Source: Streptomyces sp. NRRL S-244
GTDB taxonomy: Bacteria; Actinomycetota; Actinomycetes; Streptomycetales; Streptomycetaceae
NCBI RefSeq assembly: GCF_000717915.1
Contig: NZ_JOCX01000023.1
Span: 1 to 64,000, forward strand
Length of the DNA: 64,000 nt
Reading direction: 5' to 3'
This document shows, one piece after another, positions 15,963-24,416 of this stretch. The notes under the pieces are model-generated. The model saw only the letters and a program-made list of their open reading frames with translations. It made no database searches and had not been told where the DNA came from. The position numbers and the translations under genes were made by a program. The first letter of the stretch is position 1; each line of letters begins with the position of its first letter.

Positions 15963-18592
15963 TTGGAGGTCACGGCCTTTCCGTCGGCGCCGGTCGCGCC
16001 ACGTGTGAAGCGGGGGTGGATGAGTCCTACGCAGGTGTAGGGCAGCCCGTCGACCTCTTCCACCGGCACGCCCCGCTGCTCGGCGAGCAGCCGTACGTGG
16101 TCCAGGTCCGCCCCGGCGCCGCGCTGCGCCAGGATCTTCCACGGCACGCGCCGCAGCAGCACCCGCGTCGTCTCGCCGACGCCGGGCTTGACCAGGTTCA
16201 CGTCGTGGATGCCGTACTCCTCGCTGATCCGCTCGACCGCCGCCCAGCCCTCCCAGGTGGGCGTGCGGTCGGCGGCGAGGAGCTCCTTGACCTCGGCGCC
16301 GACGGCCTCGGCCACCTCGTCGAAGCGGGCGGCGACGGTGTCGATGAAGCCGGTGGAGACATCGGCTCCGGCGAGCTCGCGGTAGAACTTCGCGCCGTGG
16401 AAGTCGGCGGGCCCGACCAGGTCGGACCTGAGGACCGTACGCGAGATCAGTCCGGAAACGGTGGAATTGAGGCAGGCGGAGGGGATCAGGAAGTCCTCGC
16501 GGGTGCCGTACGTGGACACGCAGGAACCGGGGTCGGCGAGGACCACGATCTCCGGGTTGAAGTCCGGTCCCCCCGCATCCCGGTGGGCCTCCAGCGCCGC
16601 CGCGAGCTCGCGCGTGATGGCGCCCTTGCCCGTCCAGCCGTCCACGAAGACGATGTCCGCGGGGTCGTGGTGGGCGGCCAGCCAGCGCAGGGCGTTGGGG
16701 TCGATGCCGCGGCCGCGCACGATGGAGACGGCGTAGTGCGGCAGGTCCAGGCCGTGCCGGGCCCGGGCCCAGCGGCGCATCAGGACACCGACGGGGGTGC
16801 CGGCGCGGGCCAGCGAGACGAGGACCGGGGAGGGGGACCGCTCGGCGAGGACGGTCTCGGTGACCGTGCCGACGGCCCGGGCGATACGGGCGGCGGACGC
16901 GGTCAGCGCGCTCCGGTAGAGCTCCTGGTACTGGGGGGACGGCTGGTACTCGACGGGCAGCGACTCGGCGTAGTGCGCGCCGCCCGCCTGGATGGCCTCC
17001 TCGCGCTCCTCGGTCGGGGCCTCCAGCGCCGCGTCGGAGAGGTCCTGGAGCAGCCAGCCGCAGTCCTCCGGGGCGTACGAGGAGAAGGCGGGTCCGCGCA
17101 GCGGCTCGGACAGGATCGGCGCTGACAGGATCGGCTCGGGCAGGATCGGCTCGGAGAGGATCGGCTCGGGCATGATCGGCTCCCGCCGGTCGGAGGAAAC
17201 GCCGGAGGAGACGTCCGGGGTGTACGAGGGGACCAGCGCGAGCAGGACCCGGCCGGCGTGCGGGGCCAGGCGCGCGAGGAGCCCGTCGGGGGCGTGCAGC
17301 GCACCGGTGTCCCCGTGGGTGTCGGCGACGGCGACGACGGTGTCGAAGCCGGCGCCCGCGACGTTGTAGGCGTACCGGTCGCCGGGCCCGTCGGCGGGGT
17401 GGTCGTGGGCGGGGAAGACGATCCGGGAGCGGATGGCGTAGCCGGGGTCGTCGACGGCGAGCACGGGCGAGCGGGTGGTGGTCGAGAACCGGACCTCGGC
17501 CGCGGCCCCGGATTCCTCCAGGGCCCGCGCGAGGCGCAGCGGCGCGTACATCAGCTCCTCGTTGCCGAGTACGAGGACCCGCCCGGGCTCGGCTCCGAGC
17601 GCGTCGGCGAGCTGCCGGGCCAGCGCGGGCAGGGCCGCTTCGAGCCGGGCGCGGTGCTCGGGGGTGAACCCGTGCCGGCCGCCGTCCGGGACCCCGGCGG
17701 GCCAGTCCAGCACGACCCGCCCGACGGGGGCCGCGGCAGCCGCGGCGGCAGCGGGAGCCTCGTCCGAAACACCCGGGGCCGGAGCGCCCGCAGCGCCCGC
17801 GCCCTCGCGCTCGTACTCCTCGACCAGTGCCTGTCCCTTGGCCAGGACCCCCTCGGGGAGGTGCACCGTCCCGGAGGCGAGCGCGATCAGGTCGACGCGC
17901 GCGCCGATCTCGGCGGCGAAGGCGGTGAGCCGCTCGCGGTCGGCCGGGGAGCGCATGTCGACGAGGGCGACGACCACGTAGTGCGCGCGGGGGTGGCGGG
18001 CGTGCAGGTCGCGGATGGTGTTCAGGACCGTGTTGCCGGTGGAGAACTCGTCGTCGACGAGGACCAGCGGTCCGCTGCCGGCCAGCAGCTTCGGGTCCTG
18101 CGGCAGCAGCAGGTGGGAGGTGGCGTGCGAGTGGGCCTCCTCGAACCCGCCGGCGGGCTCGACGCCCGGCACGGGGCGGCGGGTGGAGTGCAGGTAGGGG
18201 GCCGCTCCGAGACCGTCGGCCACGCAGTGCCCGAGCCCGGTCGCCGTCTCGGCGTACCCGAGGACCACCACGGCGGCGGCCTCGTCGCCCAGCAGGGCCC
18301 GGACCCGCTCGCCGAGCCCGTGCCCGGCGGCGTACACGGCCCGCGGGGACTGCGGGACGTGCTTGCCGAGCACCTGCGAGACCAGCAGGTGGGCCCGCTT
18401 CGGATTGCGCCGCAGGGCGAGGCCGAGCAGTTCGTCGAGCCGTGGCGATCCCGGGTCGCCGGCCTCCTCCAGGCGTACGCCCAGCCGCTCGGCCACCCAG
18501 GTTCCCGACCACACCGCGTCGATCGTCTTGCCCTTCTCCGTAGTCTTGGCCGCAGTCTTCTCTGCGGTCTTCGCCGTCACGGGTCCGCTCAC
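15959..18592 (-). CDS. Fused Ter-linked double phosphoribosyltransferase (PRTase_2-TRSP-StiP/PRTase_1-Pelota)
   Basis: An 877-residue protein from GTG at 18592, overlapping the lyase stop (GTGA). Domain order: PRTase_2 (about 25-235) with PRPP motif VLVDDEFSTGNT; an Ala-rich linker; TRSP (about 290-470) with RVLVLGNEELMYAPL and SRIVFPAHDHPADG; a linker with five EPIL-type repeats (about 473-497); a StiP/PRTase_1 domain (about 503-750) starting FSSYAPEDCGWLLQDLSD with VFVDGWTGKGAITREL; and a C-terminal Pelota-like RNA-binding domain (about 770-870) starting TPTWEGWAAVERI. In relatives I know, the two halves are usually separate adjacent genes. Predicted role: nucleoside-like metabolite synthesis in the Ter stress system. 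An internal start at IMPEPIL could still give two products. Confidence 0.8.
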   Translation of the reverse strand: MSGPVTAKTAEKTAAKTTEKGKTIDAVWSGTWVAERLGVRLEEAGDPGSPRLDELLGLALRRNPKRAHLLVSQVLGKHVPQSPRAVYAAGHGLGERVRALLGDEAAAVVVLGYAETATGLGHCVADGLGAAPYLHSTRRPVPGVEPAGGFEEAHSHATSHLLLPQDPKLLAGSGPLVLVDDEFSTGNTVLNTIRDLHARHPRAHYVVVALVDMRSPADRERLTAFAAEIGARVDLIALASGTVHLPEGVLAKGQALVEEYEREGAGAAGAPAPGVSDEAPAAAAAAAAPVGRVVLDWPAGVPDGGRHGFTPEHRARLEAALPALARQLADALGAEPGRVLVLGNEELMYAPLRLARALEESGAAAEVRFSTTTRSPVLAVDDPGYAIRSRIVFPAHDHPADGPGDRYAYNVAGAGFDTVVAVADTHGDTGALHAPDGLLARLAPHAGRVLLALVPSYTPDVSSGVSSDRREPIMPEPILSEPILPEPILSAPILSEPLRGPAFSSYAPEDCGWLLQDLSDAALEAPTEEREEAIQAGGAHYAESLPVEYQPSPQYQELYRSALTASAARIARAVGTVTETVLAERSPSPVLVSLARAGTPVGVLMRRWARARHGLDLPHYAVSIVRGRGIDPNALRWLAAHHDPADIVFVDGWTGKGAITRELAAALEAHRDAGGPDFNPEIVVLADPGSCVSTYGTREDFLIPSACLNSTVSGLISRTVLRSDLVGPADFHGAKFYRELAGADVSTGFIDTVAARFDEVAEAVGAEVKELLAADRTPTWEGWAAVERISEEYGIHDVNLVKPGVGETTRVLLRRVPWKILAQRGAGADLDHVRLLAEQRGVPVEEVDGLPYTCVGLIHPRFTRGATGADGKAVTSK
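17103..17177. repeat. Five 15-bp in-frame tandem repeats in the fusion linker
   Basis: Five consecutive units of the form GGCTCGG(G/A)CAGGATC encode, on the minus strand, repeats of (P/S)EPIL. They lie exactly between the TRSP and StiP domains. Being 15 bp long, gain or loss of a unit keeps the frame. Confidence 0.85.
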
Positions 18593-19755
18593 AGCTGGAG
18601 CCCGGCCGTGAGGAGGTCGACGAAGCCGACCTCCTCCTTCGCCACACCGAAGACCTCGGCGCGCAGCATGGTGCGCTCGGCCCAGGCCCGGTGGGGCTTC
18701 ACTTCGTTCATCTTGTTCGTGTAGGCGGAGCGCATGACTCCGCCGCCGCCGCGCTCGGGGCGCAGGATGTCCTGGGCGTCGCTGAACTCCTCGTGGGAGA
18801 CCACCGACAGCGCGTGGACGGGCGTGACGTGGGCGGGGTGAATGCAGGTCTTGCCGAGGAGTCCGTTGGCCCGGTCGAGTTCGATCTCGCGCAGGAGCCC
18901 GTCGAGGTCGTGCTCGATGAGGGTGGTGCGCAGTTCCTCGGCGCCTTCCTGGAGGAAGGGGCTGCGGCGCAGCTGGGGCTTGAAGAGGCGCTGCTGGTTG
19001 CGGAAGTACTCCCAGACGGGTCCGGTCACGGTGAAGCCGGTGCCGTCGGCGCGGCTGAGCACGTTGACCACGTCGGCGATGACTCCGGCGACGATCTGGA
19101 CGTCGTAGGCGGTCATGTCCGGGGTGCGGCGCAGTCCGTAGACCGAGCAGAAGTCGGTGACGCCGAGGCGCAGGGCCAGGACGCGGTCGCGGTACCGGCC
19201 CACGGTGCGGGAGATGCCGGCGAGGGCTTCGACGCGGGTCTCGAGGTGGAGGAGGTCGGGGGTTTCCAGGACGGGCATGGCGTACAGCGGCTGGTGTCCG
19301 CCGGCCGCCTCGGCCTGGGCGACGGCGTCGAGGAAGGCGGTTCCGCGGCTCTCGGTGAACTTGGGGAGTACGAATCCGGCCAGTCTGCGGGCGGAGCCGC
19401 CGAGGCGGTGCACGAGGTCGGGTATCTGCTCGGGGGTGCGGACCCGGATGAAGAGGAGCGGGAGCTCTCCGCCGTCGGCGTCGAGGGCGGCGAACTGGCG
19501 GACGAGGTTGTCCTCGGCTTCGGCGACCTCGGCGTCGCTGATCGAATCCTCCAGGCAGAGGACCATGGAGACGACCCCGCGGGCGGCCTGCTTGTGGACG
19601 TCCCCGGCGAGGTTCGGGCGGGTGGCGGGGCTGTAGAGGGTGGCGCCGAGGGCGGCGGCGAGAATGCGGGCGGGGGAGGCGGCGGTGAACTCGGCCGGCT
19701 CCTGGTGGAAGAGGTCCTTGCGGACAGTGGGCGATATGTGCCCGAAGTGACGCAT
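18589..19755 (-). CDS. HpcH/HpaI aldolase / citrate lyase beta-like protein, Ter-linked
   Basis: A 388-residue TIM-barrel protein of the CitE-like family: MRHFGHISPTVRKDLFHQEP at the start, then TLYSPATRPNLAGDV, VSMVLCLEDSISDAEV (metal-ligand region), LFIRVRTPEQI, YAMPVLETPDLLHLETR and GLLGKTCIHPAHVTPVHALSVVS. Family enzymes cleave or form C-C bonds with Mg2+. This variant is the one repeatedly found beside TerD, PRTase and TRSP genes. It is first in a four-gene minus-strand operon, with its stop overlapping the next start. It diverges from a terD-like gene about 185 bp away, so the Ter region probably shares control there. Confidence 0.85.
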   Translation of the reverse strand: MRHFGHISPTVRKDLFHQEPAEFTAASPARILAAALGATLYSPATRPNLAGDVHKQAARGVVSMVLCLEDSISDAEVAEAEDNLVRQFAALDADGGELPLLFIRVRTPEQIPDLVHRLGGSARRLAGFVLPKFTESRGTAFLDAVAQAEAAGGHQPLYAMPVLETPDLLHLETRVEALAGISRTVGRYRDRVLALRLGVTDFCSVYGLRRTPDMTAYDVQIVAGVIADVVNVLSRADGTGFTVTGPVWEYFRNQQRLFKPQLRRSPFLQEGAEELRTTLIEHDLDGLLREIELDRANGLLGKTCIHPAHVTPVHALSVVSHEEFSDAQDILRPERGGGGVMRSAYTNKMNEVKPHRAWAERTMLRAEVFGVAKEEVGFVDLLTAGLQL

Positions 19756-19940
19756 GTGCTTCCCCCGTACTGCCTCGGCGGCCCCAGTGGCGTGGCCGGT
19801 AATAGTACGTACGAACGTGAGTCAAGAGTTCCTCAAGCACATGAAGTTCAGGTAACCCTCTTGCACAATGCCCAGGTCTTTCTTGCGCGACAAGGCCCTG
19901 CGGGGGGCCGCGTTGTTCCGCGCCGCCCCGGGAGGGCAGG

Positions 19941-20750
19941 ATGACGGGCATGACGCACGCGATGCAGAAGGGCTCGAACATCCCGGTGACCGCCGTGGCG
20001 GTCCGGGCGGTGCTGCGCTGGACCGGCGGCCCCGAGGTGCCGGACGTCGACGCCTCGGCGCTGCTCGTGGGCCCGGACGGGCGCGTGCGCTCGGACGAGG
20101 ACTTCGTGTTCTACAACCAGCCCCGGCACCCCTCGGGGGCCGTCTGGCGGCTCGGCAAGAAGCAGCTCGGCGACGGGATCACCGACGCCGTGCAGGCGGA
20201 CCTGCGCGCGGTGCCGCCGGTGGTGGACCGGATCCTGGTGGTGGCCTCCGCCGAGGACGTGCCGTTCCAGCAGGTCCGCGACCTGCGGATCCTGCTGTAC
20301 GACGCCACGGCGACCGGCGGCGCCGAGCCGCTGGCCTTCTTCGACGTGCGCCCCGAGACCGGCGCCGAGACGGCCCTGATCTGCGGGGAGCTGTACCGCC
20401 GCGGCGACGGGTGGAAGTTCCGCGCGCTGGGCGAGGGCTACTCGAACGGCCTCGTCGGGCTGGCGACCGACCACGGGATCTCGGTGGACGAGAACGCCGC
20501 CGAGGGCGGGTCCGGGGCCGACCCCGCCGCCGGGCCGAACGGCGAGCAGACGGCCCAGATGCGCCCGCCCGGCCCGTCGGGTTCGCAGCAGGCACCGCAG
20601 GCACCGCAGCCGCCGGTAACGCAGGCCCCGCCGCCCGTGCAGCCGGCGTACGGCTACCCGCAGCCGGTGTCCCCGGCCCCGGTGCCGGTCCCGGGCGGCG
20701 ACCCGACGTTCCGGCTGCCGGTGCAGGGCCCGCAGTTCCTCCGCCGCTGA
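19941..20750 (+). CDS. TerD-domain protein with proline-rich C-terminal tail
   Basis: 269 residues from ATG at 19941, with GGAGG 5 nt upstream. The TerD domain (about 1-180) is clear: VAVRAVLRWTGGPEVPDVDASALL, SDEDFVFYNQPRHPSGAV, VPPVVDRILVVASAEDV, LICGELYRRGDGWKFRALGEGYSNGL. The tail (about 190-269) is Pro/Gln/Ala-rich and disordered. Family members bind Ca2+ through acidic loops and work in tellurite, phage and general stress responses; the DVDASAL and DEDF acidic clusters are present. The gene is divergent from the lyase operon and faces the TerA-like gene across a duplicated 3' region. Confidence 0.85.
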   Translation: MTGMTHAMQKGSNIPVTAVAVRAVLRWTGGPEVPDVDASALLVGPDGRVRSDEDFVFYNQPRHPSGAVWRLGKKQLGDGITDAVQADLRAVPPVVDRILVVASAEDVPFQQVRDLRILLYDATATGGAEPLAFFDVRPETGAETALICGELYRRGDGWKFRALGEGYSNGLVGLATDHGISVDENAAEGGSGADPAAGPNGEQTAQMRPPGPSGSQQAPQAPQPPVTQAPPPVQPAYGYPQPVSPAPVPVPGGDPTFRLPVQGPQFLRR

Positions 20751-20822
20751 CGCGCGCCGCGCCTGACCGGGACCGCCGCGGACCCGCAGCGGACCCGCCT
20801 CGGACCCGCCTCGGACCCGCCT

Positions 20823-20900
20823 GGGTCCCGCCGGGACCCACCCGGTCCCGGTCAGGCCTTGGGGTCCCGCCGGGACCCACCCGGACCCGGTCAGGCCTTG
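20823..20900. repeat. Tandem 39-bp duplication spanning the 3' end of the TerA-like gene
   Basis: Two adjacent 39-bp copies (20823-20861 and 20862-20900) differ at one base. Each contains the palindrome GGGTCCCGCCGGGACCC and a TCAGGCCTTG end. The second copy covers the stop codon and last two codons (Lys-Ala-stop) of the minus-strand gene. The palindrome in each copy may act as a bidirectional terminator between these convergent genes. Confidence 0.8.
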
Positions 20901-21631
20901 GTGCTCTTGTAGCCCCGCCCCCACTGCAGGCCCCACCCGTACAGCCGGTCCAGCTCGGCCTGGAACCCGTACACGAACTTCACCTCGCGCCGCACGATCA
21001 GCTCGCCCTTGACGTGCTCCATGGAGAGCACCGCGCAGGAGCGGGCCTGCGGCTGCCGCTCCTCCAGCGGGATCTCGATCCGCGGCCCGGTGATCGGGTA
21101 GAGGGTGATCATGGCGTGCGTCCGGTCGAAGGCCGGGGTCTGGTCGTAGATGTAGACGAACACCAGCAGCCGCTTGATCTCGTCGGCGTGGTCCAGGTTG
21201 ACGAAGACGGTCTCCCCCGACGGCGCCCCGAACCGGTCGTCGCCGCTGAGCTTCACGTACGGCGGGCTGTTGATGTCCCCGTGGAGGTTGCCCAGCGGCT
21301 GGACGACGCCCCTGGTCCCGTCGGCCAGCTCGTAGAGGCAGCCGAGGTCGAGGTCGACGTTGACCATGCCCTGGGTGTGCGCCTGCACCATCTCGGGCTT
21401 GAACAGCTTGAACGGGTGGCGCAGCAGCCGGCCGCCCTCACCCCCGCCGCGGCCGCCGATGTCCGAGCTGCGCATGCGCCAGGACAGGTTGACCCGCAGG
21501 TTCCCGTGGACCGCCCCCTGTTTGGTGAGCGACACCGTCGGATGCCGCTTGGTCAGCTCGATCGCGGCCGAGGCGCTGCCCGAGTCGAACTGCAGGGCGC
21601 GGCTGCCCCTGATCCCGTCGAAGAATCCCAT
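20891..21631 (-). CDS. TerA-like TerD-superfamily stress protein
   Basis: 246 residues: MGFFDGIRGSRALQFDSG, then VSLTKQGAVHGNLRVNLSWRMR, GMVNVDLDLGCLYELADG, LSGDDRFGAPSGETVFVNLDH, LLVFVYIYDQTPAFDRTHAMI and REVKFVYGFQAELDRLYGWGLQWGRGYK. The DLDLGCLYEL and GDDR-SGE blocks are the TerD-superfamily core as found in TerA-type proteins. GGGGA precedes ATG. It belongs to the Ter group with DUF475 and two TerD genes upstream on the same strand, and DUF475 starts a separate segment after a 120-bp gap. Precise biochemical function is not known for the family. Confidence 0.8.
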   Translation of the reverse strand: MGFFDGIRGSRALQFDSGSASAAIELTKRHPTVSLTKQGAVHGNLRVNLSWRMRSSDIGGRGGGEGGRLLRHPFKLFKPEMVQAHTQGMVNVDLDLGCLYELADGTRGVVQPLGNLHGDINSPPYVKLSGDDRFGAPSGETVFVNLDHADEIKRLLVFVYIYDQTPAFDRTHAMITLYPITGPRIEIPLEERQPQARSCAVLSMEHVKGELIVRREVKFVYGFQAELDRLYGWGLQWGRGYKSTKA

Positions 21632-21677
21632 TTCCCCTGTCCCCCCTCATTCTGTGTAGGCGGGGCGGCCTACGCGG

Positions 21678-21720
21678 ACGGGGCGGCCCGGCAGTCCGCA
21701 GACCAGCCCGGCCGCCCCGT
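21678..21720 (-). terminator. Terminator downstream of the DUF475 gene
   Basis: Arms ACGGGGCGGCC and GGCCGCCCCGT form a strong GC stem about 30 bp past the DUF475 stop codon, with a loop of about 20 nt. There is no U-run, as is usual in Streptomyces. Confidence 0.6.
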
Positions 21721-21749
21721 AGTTGGAGCGTTCCGCATTACCGCCGTGA

Positions 21750-22871
21750 TCATGCCTCGGCGGTGGAACCCTCCAGTTCCAGGCGCTTGTTGCGGCGCAC
21801 CGAGGACCAGAAGGACCAGGCGATGAGCAGCACGCCGACGAGGCCGGTGATGACCTCGTGGATCTCGTACTGGATGGTGACGAGCAGGATCACGGCGAGC
21901 GCGCCGATGGCGTAGTGCGCGCCGTGCTCCAGGTAGACGTAGTCGTCGAGGGTGCCCTGGCGGACCAGGTAGACCGTGAGCGACCGGACGTACATGGCGC
22001 CGATGCCGAGGCCGAGGGCCATCAGCACGATGTCGTTGGTGATGGCGAAGGCGCCGATGACCCCGTCGAAGGAGAAGGAGGCGTCGAGGACTTCGAGGTA
22101 GAGGAACATGAAGAAGGCGGCCTTGCCGGCCATGGCGACGGCCGAGACGGGCTTGCCGCTCTTCTTGGCCGCTTCCTCGGCTTCGTGCTCGGCCTCTTCC
22201 TCTTCTTCGAGGCGGTTCTCGAAGTAGCCGGAGAGACCGCCGACGATCATGTACGTGATCAGGCCGGCGATGCCGGAGACCAGGACGGTCTGCGCCTTGT
22301 CCACGTGGGCCCCGCCGTGCTGGTGGGCGTTGGCGGCGAAGGTCGCGGACGTGATCAGCAGGACGATCAGCGAGATGCACGCCGACAGCATGTCGATCTT
22401 GCCGAGCTTGGCGAGCGGGCGCTCCAGCCACGCGAGCCACTTGATGTCCCGGTCCTCGAAGATGAAGTCGAGGAAGATCATCAGAAGGAACATGCCGCCG
22501 AAGGCCGCGATCGCCGGGTGGGCGTCCGTGACCAGCTGCTGGTACATGTCCTTGTCGTTCAGCGCCAGATCGACGGCCTCGATGGGCCCGATACCGGCGG
22601 TGACCGCGACGATCACGACGGGGAAGACCAGGCGCATGCCGAACACGGCGATGAGCACACCAATGGTGAGGAAGATCTTCTGCCAGAAGGCGTTCATCTT
22701 CTTCAGGATTCCGGCGTTGACCACCGCGTTGTCGAAGGACAGCGAGATCTCAAGGATGGACAGGATCGCGACGATCCCGAGTCCGGTCATTCCCCCGTAG
22801 AACCCCGCTGCGACCAGACCGAGCGCAGTGACTGCGAACGACCAGCCGAAGGTTTTGAGAACCACTGGCAC
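21750..22871 (-). CDS. DUF475 (TerC-superfamily) integral membrane protein
   Basis: 373 residues with nine or so membrane helices. The first signature, SILEISLSFDNAVVNAGIL, and the second, LEVLDASFSFDGVIGAFAIT, each carry acidic residues inside helices, the hallmark of TerC/DUF475 proteins thought to handle metal ions. A long acidic cytoplasmic loop (NRLEEEEEAEHEAEE) lies in the middle. The start is GTG at 22871. Two TerD-family genes lie immediately upstream on the same strand, the first stopping 19 bp before this start, so co-expression is likely. TerC and TerD proteins are reported to form a membrane stress complex. Confidence 0.87.
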   Translation of the reverse strand: MPVVLKTFGWSFAVTALGLVAAGFYGGMTGLGIVAILSILEISLSFDNAVVNAGILKKMNAFWQKIFLTIGVLIAVFGMRLVFPVVIVAVTAGIGPIEAVDLALNDKDMYQQLVTDAHPAIAAFGGMFLLMIFLDFIFEDRDIKWLAWLERPLAKLGKIDMLSACISLIVLLITSATFAANAHQHGGAHVDKAQTVLVSGIAGLITYMIVGGLSGYFENRLEEEEEAEHEAEEAAKKSGKPVSAVAMAGKAAFFMFLYLEVLDASFSFDGVIGAFAITNDIVLMALGLGIGAMYVRSLTVYLVRQGTLDDYVYLEHGAHYAIGALAVILLVTIQYEIHEVITGLVGVLLIAWSFWSSVRRNKRLELEGSTAEA

Positions 22872-22890
22872 CCCATCGTCTTGTACGGCT

Positions 22891-23466
22891 TTACGAAACG
22901 TTGACCCCGAAGTCTAGAGCGATGCCCCGGAGCCCCGACGCGTACCCCTGCCCCACCGCTCGGAACTTCCATTCGCCGCCGTACCGGTAGACCTCGCCGA
23001 AGATCATCGCGGTCTCGCTGGAGGCGTCCTCGGTGAGGTCGTAGCGGGCCAGTTCCTGGCCGTCCGAGTCGTTGACCACGCGGATGAAGGCGTTGCTGAC
23101 CTGGCCGAAGCTCTGGCGGCGGGCCTCCGCCTCGTGGATCGAGACCGGGAAGACGATCTTGTCGACCTCGACCGGCACCTTGGTCAGGTCGATGATGATC
23201 GATTCGTCGTCGCCCTCGCCCTCGCCCGTGAGGTTGTCCCCCGTGTGTTCGACGGAGCCCTCGGGGCTCTTCAGGTTGTTGTAGAAGACGAAGTACGCGT
23301 CGCCCAGGACCCGGCCGTCGCGGCACAGCAGCGCGCTGGCGTCGAGGTCGAAATCGGCCCCCGTGGTCGAGCGCGCGTCCCATCCGAGACCGACCAGGAC
23401 CCGGGTGAGGTTCGGTGCGGCCTTGGAAAGGGAGACGTTGCCCCCCTTGGCGAGTGTGACGCCCAT
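22891..23466 (-). CDS. terD: TerD family stress protein, paralogue 1
   Basis: 191 residues, a full TerD domain: [116 protein letters not shown]. The two acidic calcium-binding loops (DFDLDAS and GEGDDE) are intact. The start is ATG 23466 with GGAGG about 8 nt upstream. It is closely similar to the next gene upstream, showing a tandem duplication, and it precedes the DUF475 gene in the same direction. Role: cytoplasmic or membrane-associated Ca2+-binding factor of the tellurite/stress response. Confidence 0.92.
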   Translation of the reverse strand: MGVTLAKGGNVSLSKAAPNLTRVLVGLGWDARSTTGADFDLDASALLCRDGRVLGDAYFVFYNNLKSPEGSVEHTGDNLTGEGEGDDESIIIDLTKVPVEVDKIVFPVSIHEAEARRQSFGQVSNAFIRVVNDSDGQELARYDLTEDASSETAMIFGEVYRYGGEWKFRAVGQGYASGLRGIALDFGVNVS

Positions 23467-23569
23467 GTTGTGGTCCTCCCCGGACGACGTGGTGATCGCG
23501 GCGCGCCCCGCGTGGCGGGCCGCCGGTGAAGCTCGGTGGTGCATCTCGGCGGTGCACCGCCGCAAAGCG

Positions 23570-23604
23570 CGTCCGGCGCCGTACACACAGTGCACGGCGC
23601 CGGA
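23570..23604 (-). terminator. Hairpin between the two terD paralogues
   Basis: A perfect 12-bp stem (GTCCGGCGCCGT and its complement) around an 11-nt loop with an inner CAC/GTG pair, 20 bp past the stop of the upstream terD. It should end or attenuate that transcript before the second paralogue. Confidence 0.78.
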
Positions 23605-23623
23605 CGGGTGACTGCTGGCAGGC

Positions 23624-24199
23624 TCAGACGTTGACGCCGAAGTCCTGGGCGATGCCGCGCAGGCCGGAGGCGTAGCCCTGGCCGATGGCGCGGAACTTCC
23701 ACTCCGCTCCGTTGCGGTACAGCTCGCCGAAGACCATGGCGGTCTCGGTCGAGGCGTCCTCGGAGAGGTCGTAGCGGGCGAGCTCGGAGTTGTCGGCCTG
23801 GTTCACGACGCGGATGTACGCGTTGCGGACCTGGCCGAAGCTCTGCTGGCGGCTCTCGGCCTCGTAGATCGAGACCGGGAAGACGATCTTGGCGACATCG
23901 GCCGGGACACCGGCCAGGTTCACCTTGATCGCCTCGTCGTCGCCCTCGCCCTCACCGGTGGTGTTGTCACCGGTGTGCTCGACCGAGCCGTCCGGGCTCT
24001 TCAGGTTGTTGAAGAACACGAAGTTCGAGTCGTTGGCGACCTTGCCCTGGTCGTTGGTCAGGATCGCGCTGGCGTCGAGGTCGAAGTCGACACCGGTGGT
24101 GGTGCGAGCGTCCCAGCCCAGACCGACGATGACCGCCGTCAGATTCGGCGCGGCCTTGGTCAGCGAGACGTTTCCGCCCTTGCTGAGGCTGACTCCCAC
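23624..24199 (-). CDS. terD: TerD family stress protein, paralogue 2
   Basis: 191 residues beginning [20 protein letters not shown], with [50 protein letters not shown] and [20 protein letters not shown]. All TerD hallmarks and both acidic calcium-site loops are present. GGAGGACCC is just upstream of ATG. It is highly similar to the paralogue that follows, but a strong hairpin separates them, so each may have its own promoter. The region upstream (24200-24416) carries GGGCTCTC-type short repeats near the end of the peroxiredoxin gene. Confidence 0.92.
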   Translation of the reverse strand: MGVSLSKGGNVSLTKAAPNLTAVIVGLGWDARTTTGVDFDLDASAILTNDQGKVANDSNFVFFNNLKSPDGSVEHTGDNTTGEGEGDDEAIKVNLAGVPADVAKIVFPVSIYEAESRQQSFGQVRNAYIRVVNQADNSELARYDLSEDASTETAMVFGELYRNGAEWKFRAIGQGYASGLRGIAQDFGVNV

Positions 24200-24416
24200 G
24201 GGTCCTCCATTGGGTTCATGTGTGGGGCGGTGCCCCGTCGTGCGGTTTCTACCGGGATCAACGCTTCGATCCTAGTGACGGGTTCCCGCCTGTCGGCGTC
24301 TTTCCCGGTGAACAGTTCGCGGAACCCGCCCGAAGTGCGGCGATTGCGCGACGGCCCGACGGGTTCTGAGTTTCTCGAGGGCTCTCGGGGCTCTCCGGGG
24401 GCTCTCGGAGACTTTC

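Noticed and set aside
17103..17177. Regularly spaced repeats that could suggest a CRISPR array
   Set aside because: Units are 15 bp without unique spacers and lie inside a coding frame; they are a coding microsatellite.
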